Shown piece after piece: positions 9,085-18,339 of a stretch of DNA of 35,163 nucleotides. A program made the position numbers and the translations under genes. How positions within the stretch are numbered: position 1 is the stretch's first letter; each line of letters opens with the position of its first letter. The notes below the pieces were generated by a model. That model worked only from the letters and a program-made list of their open reading frames with translations, did not search any database and was not told the DNA's origin. Location of the stretch: positions 1 to 35,163 of the IMG/VR virus record IMGVR_UViG_3300010397_000071; one strand, written 5' to 3'. The DNA is from a virus.

Positions 9085-9998
9085 ACGACGCCTGTTACGC
9101 TTCATCAGTGGATAAGATTTTCGGCGCGGTTGGGCCGTACGTGTGCAAATACAACGCCACAACTGGGGCACGCGAGGGGTTTGTTCGGGTTGCGTCCCCA
9201 TTGTACGGAGAAATCAGGATTTGCTACCACGCCGCCAACAGCACGATTTACGCAGCGACGTGGAACGAACCAGACCAGCAATATTTCGCTTTGACTTGGC
9301 CGGAGCGTGACGTGTTTCCGGTTTCCACGGCGCTTGTTGCCGGTGCTGGGCTTGGGCTTGGAACGATCTACAACACGCAGCCGTCATACAACGGCTTTCG
9401 CTGGATTGGATCATCTGGAAGTTACATCTACTTGGCGGAAGGTGGTGTGGGATTCAGACCTCAAAGGGTAAATCCAACAAACATCGCTGATACCAATGCC
9501 GGAACGGTCAGCGCAGGATTCGCCGCACAGCAATGCGGGATGAGTCCAACCCAGTTTGTAAACCCGGTTTCAGGATTCGTTTCCCAATTCCGATACGCAC
9601 CAATCCTGTTCGATCTGGTTGGGGATTGGAGTTCCACAATATCAGTGGCTCCGTACCTTCCAGTTGCCGCTGAGTATTGCGCCCAAAATGGCCTATTTTA
9701 CATGGTTTGTGGCGACACGAACCTGCTCCGGATTAACGTCCTGTCACCGATCAATTTCACCGCGCTTAACCTTGGGCCGGTTGAGGCTACGGCTAATCCG
9801 TGCAGAATTAGGTATCGCACCACTGACCAAAAGCTGTATCTTCCGTGTATGACGGCAAACACCGTGATTGTTTGGGACCCCGCAAGTGAGACAGGAATTG
9901 CCAAAACAGGATTCGATTCGCCATGCGATGTCGTTTTTACGGCCAGTAAAGCGTTCGCGGTCCAGCAATCACCAATCTCATTAAAGGAGATAATTTAA
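9081..9998 (+). CDS. Beta-propeller-like virion protein, paralogue 2
   Basis: A 305-residue tandem paralogue of the previous gene: ASSVDKIFGAVGPYV, YNATTGAREGFVRVASP, YHAANSTIYAATWNEPD and LYLPCMTANTVIVW align with it, and both end in SLKEI. It is shorter by about 39 residues, mainly at its N-terminus and in the middle. It starts with GTG overlapping the previous TGA (GTGA at 9081). The gene ends directly against the GTG of the next one; an AAAGGAGA ribosome site for that gene lies within its last codons. Confidence 0.85.
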   Translation: MNDACYASSVDKIFGAVGPYVCKYNATTGAREGFVRVASPLYGEIRICYHAANSTIYAATWNEPDQQYFALTWPERDVFPVSTALVAGAGLGLGTIYNTQPSYNGFRWIGSSGSYIYLAEGGVGFRPQRVNPTNIADTNAGTVSAGFAAQQCGMSPTQFVNPVSGFVSQFRYAPILFDLVGDWSSTISVAPYLPVAAEYCAQNGLFYMVCGDTNLLRINVLSPINFTALNLGPVEATANPCRIRYRTTDQKLYLPCMTANTVIVWDPASETGIAKTGFDSPCDVVFTASKAFAVQQSPISLKEII

Positions 9999-11075
9999 GT
10001 GCCTTACCGCCCAAGATTATTGGATTTGAGATCAAGCCTGATGCCTCAATCGGTCGGGTTGTGCGCCACCGACATTTCATCCATCGCAGCATACGCAAAT
10101 GAGGCATGTGAAAGGCTCATAAACGATCCAACGGCCCCGGATGAAGGCTGGATAGGTGGTTGGGCAAAGATGGCCTTCACAGTTTCCCGAACCGAACCGA
10201 ACATTTACACCCCTCAAGGCATCGCCCGAATAATCCTGTTGGACGTTTGCAAACACCCGGTCAGGATTAATAACTCGTGGTACGAATTTTTGGAGTTTGG
10301 ACGTGGATATCAACCAAAAGGATGCACCAATGCCAATGGAGGAAGCCCCAACCCGCGCTGCGAGACGTTATTCGCCTACGAACGCGAAACCGTCACCACG
10401 TTTGCTCCGTTACTTGCAACGCCACAATATATCCGCGCATACATATCTGATCCTGCCGACGTGGGGCGCACCGCGCTCGTTCAAGGCAAGGATAGCAACG
10501 GCCAGACAGTCCGTTACCTAGATGCGCTCACGGACTCATCGGGCTTGGGCGAGAGAATTGCGTTTTCGTCGCCATTCACGGACACGTCCAATATCTGGAC
10601 GGAAATCACCGGGATTCAAAAGGTCAAAACCTTTGGCGAAGTTCAGTTCTTTCAAGTTGATGCCACAACCGGGGCTGAATCGCCATTGCTCGTGATGCAG
10701 CCGGGAGAAACCACAGCGTCATATCGGAAGTACTTTATCGGTGGGTTGCCGCAACAATGCTGCACCGCAGCCAACCCTCAAGTGAGCGATCCACAGCCTT
10801 TGCAAGTTCTGGCCATGTGCAAGCTGGATTTTGTTCCGGTCAGTTGCGACTCGGATTATCTCAGCATCATGTCCATACCAGCCCTGAAAGACGAGGCTCA
10901 GTCAATTCGGCTTGGAACGATGGACATTCCAGGAGCGGTTCAGTTAAGCCAGCAGAAACACGCCAGCGCGTTGCGGTTACTGTTTGGGCAGTTGGATCAC
11001 TACCTTGGGAAAGAACGACCCGCTTTAGCTCGCCACCTGTGGGGTTCCAACAAAATGTACCCGCAAGCCCTGTAA
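9999..11075 (+). CDS. Probable head-tail adaptor or neck protein
   Basis: A 358-residue protein starting with GTG, supported by a strong AAAGGAGA site about 9 bases upstream. Its first 110 residues (ISSIAAYANEACERLIND ... WAKMAFTVSRTEPNIYTPQGIARII ... RINNSWYEFLEFGRG) resemble the helix-then-strand start of neck or adaptor proteins of podo-like phages. The C-terminal segment MDIPGAVQLSQQKHASALRLL is helical. The adaptor call is a pattern match from memory; virion component is safer. Confidence 0.8.
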   Translation: MPYRPRLLDLRSSLMPQSVGLCATDISSIAAYANEACERLINDPTAPDEGWIGGWAKMAFTVSRTEPNIYTPQGIARIILLDVCKHPVRINNSWYEFLEFGRGYQPKGCTNANGGSPNPRCETLFAYERETVTTFAPLLATPQYIRAYISDPADVGRTALVQGKDSNGQTVRYLDALTDSSGLGERIAFSSPFTDTSNIWTEITGIQKVKTFGEVQFFQVDATTGAESPLLVMQPGETTASYRKYFIGGLPQQCCTAANPQVSDPQPLQVLAMCKLDFVPVSCDSDYLSIMSIPALKDEAQSIRLGTMDIPGAVQLSQQKHASALRLLFGQLDHYLGKERPALARHLWGSNKMYPQAL

Positions 11076-11078
11076 CTC

Positions 11079-11513
11079 ATGGACCTGTTCCGAAATTTCA
11101 CCAGACCAAACTACGGCGGGCGTGGTACAGGTGGAAGCCAGGTTTACCAAGGGCCATTTGACCTGACCAAGCCGCTCCAGTCATCTGCGTATGATCCAAT
11201 GACGGGCACATGGTCAGGCGGCAATCAGGCTTATCAAGGCTCGTTCGATTTGAACGCACCATTGCAGCAATTTCAGGTTCCAACCATGCCGTCGCCGCCG
11301 TCAATGCCGGTGATTCAGCCACCCGGACAGGTCACAAGCCCAATCGTCCCACCGGCAATTGGAGCACCGCAACAACCCACATCAAACCAGCCACGACCGG
11401 CACAGGTGAATCCGATTCCAATGCCGGATCAACTTGGTGCAGCAGCAAACCAGTCCATGCTGGCTCAGGGCAGTTTACTTGGCGGAAACTGGTCGCAACT
11501 TTTCGGAGGTTAA
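11079..11513 (+). CDS. Pro/Gln/Gly-rich virion-block protein
   Basis: A 144-residue low-complexity protein with two near-identical repeats (GGSQVYQGPFDLTKPLQ at about 15-31 and GGNQAYQGSFDLNAPLQ at about 47-63), then a Pro- and Gln-rich linker and a C-terminal helix ending NWSQLFGG. Such proteins often act as minor structural or scaffold linkers. It sits four bases after the preceding gene; its end holds the GGAGGT ribosome site of the next gene. Confidence 0.75.
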   Translation: MDLFRNFTRPNYGGRGTGGSQVYQGPFDLTKPLQSSAYDPMTGTWSGGNQAYQGSFDLNAPLQQFQVPTMPSPPSMPVIQPPGQVTSPIVPPAIGAPQQPTSNQPRPAQVNPIPMPDQLGAAANQSMLAQGSLLGGNWSQLFGG

Positions 11514-11514
11514 T

Positions 11515-12360
11515 ATGGCTCAAGTTTATTTCAACACCGGCTCAGGAACCACATTTGGAGGCGCACCACGAACCAACCCCAACACGGGATTTGGAGGTGG
11601 TGCAGTCGGGAGCAACAACGGCACGCCAAACACAGGTGCAAATTACGGCAATGTTGAGCAAATCACACAGTTGATAAACGAGATCAACCAGGCCGCGCAA
11701 CAGAAGGCCAATGCCGGGCGTATTCCTGGTGAAGTTGGGCTTGAACAACAAAGCAGTGCGAATATCGGAAACGCCCTTGCCGGTCAGGTTGACCCGTCCA
11801 CGATCAATCTTCTCGGACAACAAGCAGCAGAACGTGGAGTTGGAACGGGAAGCCCTATGGGGGCCAACAGCAATGCAGCGTACTTGAGGGCATTCGGGTT
11901 GACTTCAATGGACCGAATGAACACCGGCCAGAACTGGCTCAGTGCGGCCACGGCACGCAATCCAGCCGCACCAGTTTATGGCGCACAGGACAGGTTCCTC
12001 ACCGCTGAACAGGAACAGCAGGCTCAGCTTGCCCGTGAACAAATGGCGAATAACCTCCGCATTGCTCAGATGCACTACGCGAATCAGGGACGCACTGGCG
12101 GGGGTGGTTCGGTTGGTGGTGGCGGTGGCTCGTCTCCGGGAATTTCAAGTTCAGCCTCGAACTGGCTTGACCAACTTATTCCCAAAGCGCCAACAGCAGG
12201 CTGGAATTTCCCTCCCGGTTACAGCAACATTCCGGTTGGTGGAAACGCCGCACCGGATTACAACGTGAGCGATCAGGACATTCAGGATATGTGGCTTCCA
12301 CCGCAAGATTCCTGGACTGGTGACGCAAACCTAAACGACGCATTTTCTGGTTATGCCTGA
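11515..12360 (+). CDS. Gly/Asn/Gln-rich internal virion protein candidate
   Basis: A 281-residue protein. I chose ATG 11515 because CGGAGGT lies 4-5 bases upstream; an upstream start in the same frame would overlap the preceding gene. It has a Gly/Asn/Thr-rich start, a helical, Gln-rich middle with QAAQQKANAGRIPGE and EQEQQAQLAREQMANNLRIA, a run of glycines at about 195-209 and a Trp-containing tail. The composition resembles ejection or internal virion proteins of podoviruses. It overlaps the next gene by eight bases. Function inferred from context. Confidence 0.8.
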   Translation: MAQVYFNTGSGTTFGGAPRTNPNTGFGGGAVGSNNGTPNTGANYGNVEQITQLINEINQAAQQKANAGRIPGEVGLEQQSSANIGNALAGQVDPSTINLLGQQAAERGVGTGSPMGANSNAAYLRAFGLTSMDRMNTGQNWLSAATARNPAAPVYGAQDRFLTAEQEQQAQLAREQMANNLRIAQMHYANQGRTGGGGSVGGGGGSSPGISSSASNWLDQLIPKAPTAGWNFPPGYSNIPVGGNAAPDYNVSDQDIQDMWLPPQDSWTGDANLNDAFSGYA

Positions 12361-13207
12361 TATTTATCCATACGCGGTTCCTCCCGGCTATCAGGAAGGA
12401 ATGTCAGGAAGCAGTTTGGACCCTGACACAGGGGAACGAAAATATTGGGCATTGCCGCCGCACGTTCCAAACCCACCACCACAACAGCCGCAGGATCTAA
12501 ACCAAGACGCGGTTATTGAGGGGTTGAAAAGCGGCAATGTGGATCAAGCCCTGAAACAGATTAACGCCGCGCAGTACTTCCTTGGTTCAAGGCTGCTCAA
12601 GCAGGCTCAGGAAAAGAACGACACCAACGGAATGATGCGGGCGACAATGATGATGTTCCCGCAGCATCCACAGGTTGGCGTGAACCTGTACAAATCACTC
12701 GTACCTCCGGTTGCACGCCCAGTAAACGCATTGGAGCAGGCTCGCATTGACGAGATTAAACGCAGAGCGACAACACCAAGCCCAAAAGACGTATTGGCAC
12801 GAGACAAATTCGAGTGGATGAAGGCGCATCCAAAGGCCAACCCGGAAGATTACGAAACAATTCATTATCCGGGAACGAAACCGATTGAAGGTTTGCCCGC
12901 TGTTCCGGGAGAGGTAAAATCATTTCTTGGAATTGACGCTCTTGCCAAGGACAAACCGGCTCAACCAGCAATTCCGGGAGTTCCTGGAACACCAAGCCGA
13001 ACCAGAAAGGTTTTGATTGCAAAGCCTTCAACTGATGCCTCTCTTGTTTCCGATTCTCCTGACGGACCTCCTGAAGCCGCTCCGCTTGCGGCTCCGGTTG
13101 TGACAAAATTCAAATCAGCTGATGAGGTTCGTGCTGCGTATCGCTCGAAATCAATTGACCGTGACACGGCAAAGAAAATACTGTCCGATCAGTTCAATTT
13201 GAAATGA
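12353..13207 (+). CDS. Virion-block protein, Pro/Ala-rich
   Basis: A 284-residue protein with a Pro-rich N-terminus (VPNPPPQQPQD at about 38-48), a helical region with DQALKQINAAQYFLGSRLLKQAQEK, a Pro-rich linker with PAIPGVPGTPSRTR, and a C-terminal helical hairpin SADEVRAAYRSKSIDRDTAKKIL. The last motif resembles the short SHOCT-like or DxxxA-R-x-G-x-I end seen in internal virion proteins. It overlaps the previous gene and ends one base before the 1174-residue gene, so the three are probably produced together. Confidence 0.8.
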   Translation: MPDIYPYAVPPGYQEGMSGSSLDPDTGERKYWALPPHVPNPPPQQPQDLNQDAVIEGLKSGNVDQALKQINAAQYFLGSRLLKQAQEKNDTNGMMRATMMMFPQHPQVGVNLYKSLVPPVARPVNALEQARIDEIKRRATTPSPKDVLARDKFEWMKAHPKANPEDYETIHYPGTKPIEGLPAVPGEVKSFLGIDALAKDKPAQPAIPGVPGTPSRTRKVLIAKPSTDASLVSDSPDGPPEAAPLAAPVVTKFKSADEVRAAYRSKSIDRDTAKKILSDQFNLK

Positions 13208-13208
13208 G

Positions 13209-16200
13209 ATGCCAACCATTGACGAGTTCCTGGATGCACCGGACACACCTGTTTCCGCCGCTGACCACTTCCTTGACGGCGGCAACGCGGATTCGTTTTT
13301 AGATGGTCCAAAGACGGAGCGTGAAACCCCGTGGCGTGCTCCAAGCCTTGTTCCGCCGATTCAGGATATTCAAGCAGCCGCTCCAGAATTTGGAAAGGCT
13401 GCCACTTACGTTTCCAATGTAGCCCGCGCAATCCCGGCTGACATAGCGGCTGGCATGAGCGTGTTCAAGCGGCCAGAAGGCCAGCCAAGCACTTTGCTTC
13501 CAAGTCCCGCCGCAATCGGTGGTGCAATTCGTAAAAACCTTCCTGCCGCAGCCGAGGCATCCGGAAACATCCCTGCCGCACTCACAGGAGAACAACTCCC
13601 GATTGATGAAATCCTGTCGTCAGCCGCTAAGGATGACAAAACAGCAGCAACCATTGGTAAAATATCACAAGGCTTGGCCGCAACGGCACCAATGGCCGCA
13701 ATTGGGGCATTGCCAGCAGCGGCTCAGAAACTCGCCTTGATTGGATTCACGGCCAAGATGATGTCGGACGCTCCGGAATTAGCCACGCAGCTTGGAGATG
13801 AGCTTGGAAAGCCAGAAGATCAGCGCGACCCGGACAAGCTCACAAGCTTGATTAGCGATGCAATTCAGGTTGTTGGATTTTCCACACTTGGCGCAAAACA
13901 CCTTATCAGTGGTGGCTTGAAAACCATCAACGATTACGCAAAGGATTTTACGCCACGAGGACAGGAAATAAATTTCGACATAGACGCCTTCGACGCAGAG
14001 AGCCAACCAAAGGAACCAAATGCCCTGGTCACAGAAACAACACAACCTGTTCGCGGGATGCGCCCACGGAATGAAGTCCGACAAATGCCCACCGAAGTCG
14101 GTGGCGAGGAAACTGGCATCGGAGGGAGTAATCCACTCACGGAACCCCCACGCGGGCCAGAACCCATTCGAGATGCACGGAAAGAAGCTGCGCCGGAAGT
14201 AGCCGCCACGGAACCCACCGTGACCGCACCTGCCACGGAGTCGCCATCAGAACTCCAGAAACAGCTTCAGGACGAACTTTACGGTAAATCAGAGTGGGCT
14301 TCCGCAACCGACTCGATTGAATCAATGCCGCCCGAATCCGGCCCGGTTGGTGAGTCTCCAAAACCAGTAAAGCCTGAGATTTACGAGCTTGGAGCAGGCG
14401 TGCCACTCCCTAAATTCAATGTCCGAAAGATGACTCCGCTTGACGTGGCCACCGCCCGGCATAGCGCGAAGATGCAACTCTCGGAGAGCAATGCACGCCA
14501 AGCGGTAAAGGAAATCCGAAAACTGGCTAAGAGCGAGGATCGTCAATCCGCAATCGCGCTCTGGGTTGAGGCTGGTGGAGATGCTCAAACCATAGCGGGA
14601 TGGGCAACCGCAGCACGGGGTAAGAAGTTCAAGAAATCCGCCATTGCTGCTCAAAACCTGACCCCGGAAGAAATAGCCCTTGGAAGAAAGGTGATAAACG
14701 CGTTTCAGTCGCTTTACGCAAAAGGTGTGGCCAATGATGTGATTACGAACTTCCGGGACAACTACGTCCCGCACATCTGGGAAAGACCCAAAAGAACAAG
14801 TGGGTTTGGTAGCGGCACATTGAAACAGAATTTCAAGTTCAATAAGGCTCGAACATTCAACACGTTTTTTGAAGGAGACCAAGCCGGGTTCATCCCGAAA
14901 ACCCTGTCACTTGAACGCATTGTGCCCGTCTACATCAAGGAAATGGATTCGGTGATTGCAGCACGGCAATTCGTCAAGGACATGGCAGGTCAGCTTGACA
15001 AAGACGGCAGGCCGTTGATGATTCCTCGCGGCAACGCCAAGGAAGTTGCTGGTCCATCTGGAGCCGCCACGCTGGTATTCCCAAAATCCATCAAGAACGT
15101 CCGAGATTCATCCGGAAACAAAATTGACCAGAGCGACTACAAGACGATGGAGAACCAGCCCGCGCTTCAGAAATGGTCTTGGGTGGCTAAAGACCAGGCT
15201 GGCAACCCGATCATGCTCCAAGCTGACCTGTCTCTGCATCCAAAGGCTTACAAGAGAATCCAGGCCATGCTGGGAACGTCTGCGATCAAGGAGTGGTACA
15301 ATCAACCGAGTGAAGGCACAGCAAAAATACCAAGAGTAATAGTCAAGGCGTTGGATGCGGCTCAATCCGAGATGAAGAAGTCCATGTTCGGGTTGCTCGC
15401 TCCGTTCCATCAGGTTCAGGAGGGTTGGCACGGAATCGGTCACACCGTAAACCCGACATTTGGAATCCCAAAAATTGATCTACGCGATCCGGCACAGCTT
15501 GACGCTGCCGCTCACGGGCTAATGCTGCTTCCGGATAAGGCAAGTGCGTCATCATATTTGGAAGGATCAGGGTCGCAAAGTTCGCTTCTGGTAAAAGGCT
15601 TTAAAAAGGTTCCGGTGTTAAGGGTTATTGGTGAAGTGTCTGAAATGTATCAGGATTACCTGTTCCACCAGTATATTCCCGGACTTAAATTCAAGACTTA
15701 CGAGCATATTCTTGATCGCAACACCAAGCGATTTCAGTCCGAACTGGCATCGGGTGAGGTTACAGTTAGGGACCTGAAACTGCTCTCTGCCGAACAATCA
15801 AACGCCGCTTATGGCCATTTGAATTACGCCCTGCTTGATCGCAACCCGACAATCCAGCACTTGATAAAAATGGCCGCGCTTGCACCTGACTTTCTGGAGG
15901 CGCGTGGACGATTCACGGGACAGGCCATAAAGGGTTTATCGTCCAAGGTTGGACAAGAGCAGCTTCGTGCTATTGCGTTCCTCGCAGCGACTCAGGCGGG
16001 TTCGGCATTTGTGATTTCTCAGTTGCTCGGAACCACATACGACCCAAAGCATCCGTTCGAGGTTGTTTACAACGGGAGACGGTACACTTTTAGATCGGTT
16101 CCAGAGGACATTTTTAGCTTGGTCAAGGACACCCGATCATTTGCGTACTCGCGCATGAACCCGCTGATTGCAAAAGGCGCAATTCAATACACGTACGGCC

Positions 16201-16733
16201 TGAACTATCGTGGTGAAAAGGTATCGCCATTGGAAACCACTGAGGAGTTGTTGGCTGGATACATCCCGATCATCGCCAGATCGCTTCCGGGAGTGAGAGA
16301 ATTGACCGAAACCAGCAGGAAAAGCCCAATTTCTCCATTGCAACAATTTTCCGGGTCAATGGGTATGAGAATTTCACGATTCAGCCCAATTTCAGAGACG
16401 TACAGCCTGGCAAATGACTGGAAGGACGCGCAAAAACTCCCCAAAGACACCGGCAGCTACCCGGTCAGCAAGTACCAGCAGTTGAGATACGCCCTTGAGG
16501 ACGGAGACATGAGCCGTGCAGCCGAGGCTTACGCTGAACTTCGTAAAACCATGACTCCGGACAAGATCACGACCGGATTTGCTGAGAGCGTGAACCATCC
16601 GTTCACAGGAAGTCTGGAAAACGACCGAAGATTCAAGGCTTCACTGACTGGTTACGACAAAGAAATGTACGAATTGGCCGTGAGGACACGCGCAAACATC
16701 TTGAACTCTTACCGTTACGTGCCTAAGAAATAA
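13209..16733 (+). CDS. Large internal virion (ejection-type) protein
   Basis: At 1174 residues this is the largest protein here. It starts with short repeats (DEFLDAPDTP, ADHFLDGG, DSFLDGP), then an Ala/Pro-rich, weakly hydrophobic segment (about 75-190), an acidic linker (260-395) and a long helical half. The second half (about 720-1170) contains LLAPFHQVQEGWHGIGHTVN, DFLEARGRFTGQ and YSLANDWKDAQK and resembles C-terminal parts of large polyvalent phage proteins. No peptidase or transglycosylase motif is clear. Length and place at the end of the virion cassette suggest a protein injected with DNA, but this is inference. Confidence 0.85.
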   Translation: MPTIDEFLDAPDTPVSAADHFLDGGNADSFLDGPKTERETPWRAPSLVPPIQDIQAAAPEFGKAATYVSNVARAIPADIAAGMSVFKRPEGQPSTLLPSPAAIGGAIRKNLPAAAEASGNIPAALTGEQLPIDEILSSAAKDDKTAATIGKISQGLAATAPMAAIGALPAAAQKLALIGFTAKMMSDAPELATQLGDELGKPEDQRDPDKLTSLISDAIQVVGFSTLGAKHLISGGLKTINDYAKDFTPRGQEINFDIDAFDAESQPKEPNALVTETTQPVRGMRPRNEVRQMPTEVGGEETGIGGSNPLTEPPRGPEPIRDARKEAAPEVAATEPTVTAPATESPSELQKQLQDELYGKSEWASATDSIESMPPESGPVGESPKPVKPEIYELGAGVPLPKFNVRKMTPLDVATARHSAKMQLSESNARQAVKEIRKLAKSEDRQSAIALWVEAGGDAQTIAGWATAARGKKFKKSAIAAQNLTPEEIALGRKVINAFQSLYAKGVANDVITNFRDNYVPHIWERPKRTSGFGSGTLKQNFKFNKARTFNTFFEGDQAGFIPKTLSLERIVPVYIKEMDSVIAARQFVKDMAGQLDKDGRPLMIPRGNAKEVAGPSGAATLVFPKSIKNVRDSSGNKIDQSDYKTMENQPALQKWSWVAKDQAGNPIMLQADLSLHPKAYKRIQAMLGTSAIKEWYNQPSEGTAKIPRVIVKALDAAQSEMKKSMFGLLAPFHQVQEGWHGIGHTVNPTFGIPKIDLRDPAQLDAAAHGLMLLPDKASASSYLEGSGSQSSLLVKGFKKVPVLRVIGEVSEMYQDYLFHQYIPGLKFKTYEHILDRNTKRFQSELASGEVTVRDLKLLSAEQSNAAYGHLNYALLDRNPTIQHLIKMAALAPDFLEARGRFTGQAIKGLSSKVGQEQLRAIAFLAATQAGSAFVISQLLGTTYDPKHPFEVVYNGRRYTFRSVPEDIFSLVKDTRSFAYSRMNPLIAKGAIQYTYGLNYRGEKVSPLETTEELLAGYIPIIARSLPGVRELTETSRKSPISPLQQFSGSMGMRISRFSPISETYSLANDWKDAQKLPKDTGSYPVSKYQQLRYALEDGDMSRAAEAYAELRKTMTPDKITTGFAESVNHPFTGSLENDRRFKASLTGYDKEMYELAVRTRANILNSYRYVPKK

Positions 16734-16800
16734 TTCGCCCCGGACGCTAGAAAAGTTTTGACAAGTGCGGGATGGTTTGAGAGAGTGGCGGAAGTGAAAC

Positions 16801-16955
16801 GTGACCTGTCGAGGGTTGCACAAAACGCGAGATGAGAAATCATCAATCCATTCCGTTCAGCCAATCGGATCACCTTGGAAACTTGGTGACAGGAACTTCT
16901 CTGGACTTGTCCAGCGTCTCGCACCTGCCTCGACCCGATTGGTTGAACGGAGGGG
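16801..16955 (+). ncRNA. Candidate structured leader RNA (riboswitch-like) before the DUF1376 gene
   Basis: The 231-base gap carries a dense set of complementary segments. A 17-bp stem pairs 16852-16868 with 16935-16951 (one G-U). Inside are TCACC/GGTGA (870-874 with 885-889) and CTGGA-CTTG-TCCAG (901-914). A GATGA-GAAA-TCATC hairpin with GNRA loop lies at 16831-16844. GTCGAGG (808-814) pairs with CCTCGAC (928-934), which would make a pseudoknot. The outer 3' strand runs into GGAGGGG, the ribosome site of the next gene. This is seen by eye; a cis-regulatory role is inferred. Bases 16734-16800 hold nothing I recognise. Confidence 0.5.
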
Positions 16956-16964
16956 TTTGGTGAA

Positions 16965-17744
16965 TTGAATCCTCCAGCATTCCAATTTTATCCAGACGAC
17001 TTCCTTGGTGGGACCGTGTCCATGAACAACGAAGAAAAAGGCATGTACATCACCGCGCTCTGCATCCAGTGGAGCAAGGGTGGTGTGACCGGGGAAGAAA
17101 TGGCTCGCCTTGGCAGAGCTATGGCTTTGCCATCAATTGAGCATGTGAAGGGCAAGTTTAAACAGGGTTCGGATGGTCTGTTTCGCAACCAAAGATTGGA
17201 GCACGAACGACGAAAACAGAGGGAGTACCGAGAAAACCGTAAAAAATCAGGGGTTTTGGGGGCAAAATCACGATGGCACAGCCATAGCACAGCCATAGCA
17301 CAGCCTATGGCAAGTGGTATGGCAAACGATAGCTCTCCGTCTCCGTCTCCGTCTCCTATTGCTGAGAGAGCGCAAAAAGAAAAAGATTTTCCAGAAGCCA
17401 ACGGAAGAATGACGCTTCAGGAGGTCAAAGATACCGCTTCGATGATCGGTTTGGCGGAATGGAAAGCAGTTGATTGGTTCAACGAAATGGAAGGGTGCGG
17501 CTGGCGGGATCATAACCAGCGTCCCATTCATAACGGACAAGCAGTTTTGGCGCGGGTAAAAACCAAGTGGGAAGGTGATGGACGGCCAGCCGGGCCACCG
17601 AAACAAAAATCGTATGGAAACACCAATAGCAAAAACAATAATGACCGCAATGCGGGAACTTACAACGAAGGACGAGCGCACCTTTACAAAGATGCCGTTG
17701 TCCGAGGCAAGCCGAAGGTTTCCGAGCTTCCAAACGTGCAATGA
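16965..17744 (+). CDS. DUF1376-family replication-associated protein
   Basis: A 259-residue protein whose first 90 residues carry the DUF1376 pattern: FQFYPDDFLGGTVSMNNEEKG, MYITALCIQWSKGG, then RLGRAM and FRNQRLEHERRKQ, with a basic helix. In phages and prophages this domain is common in proteins that act with a DnaC-like loader at the origin. A Ser/Pro linker (about 122-133) leads to a second domain and a basic, Asn-rich tail. The start is TTG 16965: GGAGGGG lies 9 bases upstream and no in-frame ATG is closer. It overlaps the DnaC-like gene extensively at its 3' end. Confidence 0.82.
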   Translation: MNPPAFQFYPDDFLGGTVSMNNEEKGMYITALCIQWSKGGVTGEEMARLGRAMALPSIEHVKGKFKQGSDGLFRNQRLEHERRKQREYRENRKKSGVLGAKSRWHSHSTAIAQPMASGMANDSSPSPSPSPIAERAQKEKDFPEANGRMTLQEVKDTASMIGLAEWKAVDWFNEMEGCGWRDHNQRPIHNGQAVLARVKTKWEGDGRPAGPPKQKSYGNTNSKNNNDRNAGTYNEGRAHLYKDAVVRGKPKVSELPNVQ

Positions 17745-18246
17745 CTCCGTGTTGGAGGAAATGGTTGTCGAGGCGGCTGAATTTAAACGCAAGTTTGAAG
17801 ATGAATCTTCGCGTCCAACTTGGTTGTCTTTCGTTGGAAGCTCGGGCACCGGGAAAACATTTTTGGCTGAATCGGTTTACGGATACGCCCGCATGTGCGA
17901 CAACCTGATTTATCACAGATCGCTTTTAAGCGGCGTGACAAAACGTTTCTGGCCAAAACTGGTTACCAAGTTACGCGACCAAGAATTCTGGCAGATTGAC
18001 GATCTAGCTGACGCCAATTTTGTGTTCCTTGACGAGATTGCGGTTGAGCATGATCCGAGTGGATTCGCAAAGGACAAGCTGTGCGAGTTGCTGTCTCGCC
18101 GTGTCGGTAAGTGGACGCTGCTGACCAGCAACCTAAGTTTGGAAAAGCTTGGTGAAATGGATGCCAGAATTCCAAGCCGCATGATTCGGGACGGCTCAGT
18201 TGCCGTTGATTGCTCAACAACTGATTATTCGTTACGCAAGCCATGA
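17614..18246 (+). CDS. DnaC-like helicase loader ATPase
   Basis: An AAA+ ATPase of about 210 residues expected to load replicative helicase onto phage DNA. Walker A GSSGTGKT is near residues 75-82, Walker B FVFLDEI near 136-142, and a sensor-like LLTSNLSLEKL follows, in IstB/DnaC order. The start is uncertain: the frame is open from GTG 17575 (overlapping the previous gene by 170 bases); ATG 17614, 17641 and 17692 are alternatives and none has a clear ribosome site. It pairs with the preceding DUF1376 gene, a common phage replication duo. A 24-codon ORF overlaps its stop. Confidence 0.85.
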   Translation: METPIAKTIMTAMRELTTKDERTFTKMPLSEASRRFPSFQTCNDSVLEEMVVEAAEFKRKFEDESSRPTWLSFVGSSGTGKTFLAESVYGYARMCDNLIYHRSLLSGVTKRFWPKLVTKLRDQEFWQIDDLADANFVFLDEIAVEHDPSGFAKDKLCELLSRRVGKWTLLTSNLSLEKLGEMDARIPSRMIRDGSVAVDCSTTDYSLRKP

Positions 18247-18317
18247 ACACGAAACCACCAATCAAGTGCATGTCCGTGCATGAAGTGCTTAAGGGGTTGA
18301 GGGAGGCGAGTCTGTGA
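18243..18317 (+). CDS. Tiny ORF coupled to the loader gene
   Basis: A 24-residue ORF (MNTKPPIKCMSV, then a short helix HEVLKGLREASL). Its ATG overlaps the TGA of the DnaC-like gene by four bases, as most real junctions here do. It may be a small protein or only a coupling ORF; I cannot tell which. Confidence 0.35.
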   Translation: MNTKPPIKCMSVHEVLKGLREASL

Positions 18318-18339
18318 AATCACAAACCTATTAAACCAG

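Noticed and set aside
13108-13156. Hammerhead-ribozyme-like CTGATGAG ... CGAAA
   Set aside because: Stem II between the two boxes pairs only one or two bases and the sequence encodes the conserved-looking SADEVRAAYRSKS of a clear gene.
16758-16786. TTGACA as a promoter in the gap after the virion block
   Set aside because: No acceptable -10 box lies 15-19 bases downstream.
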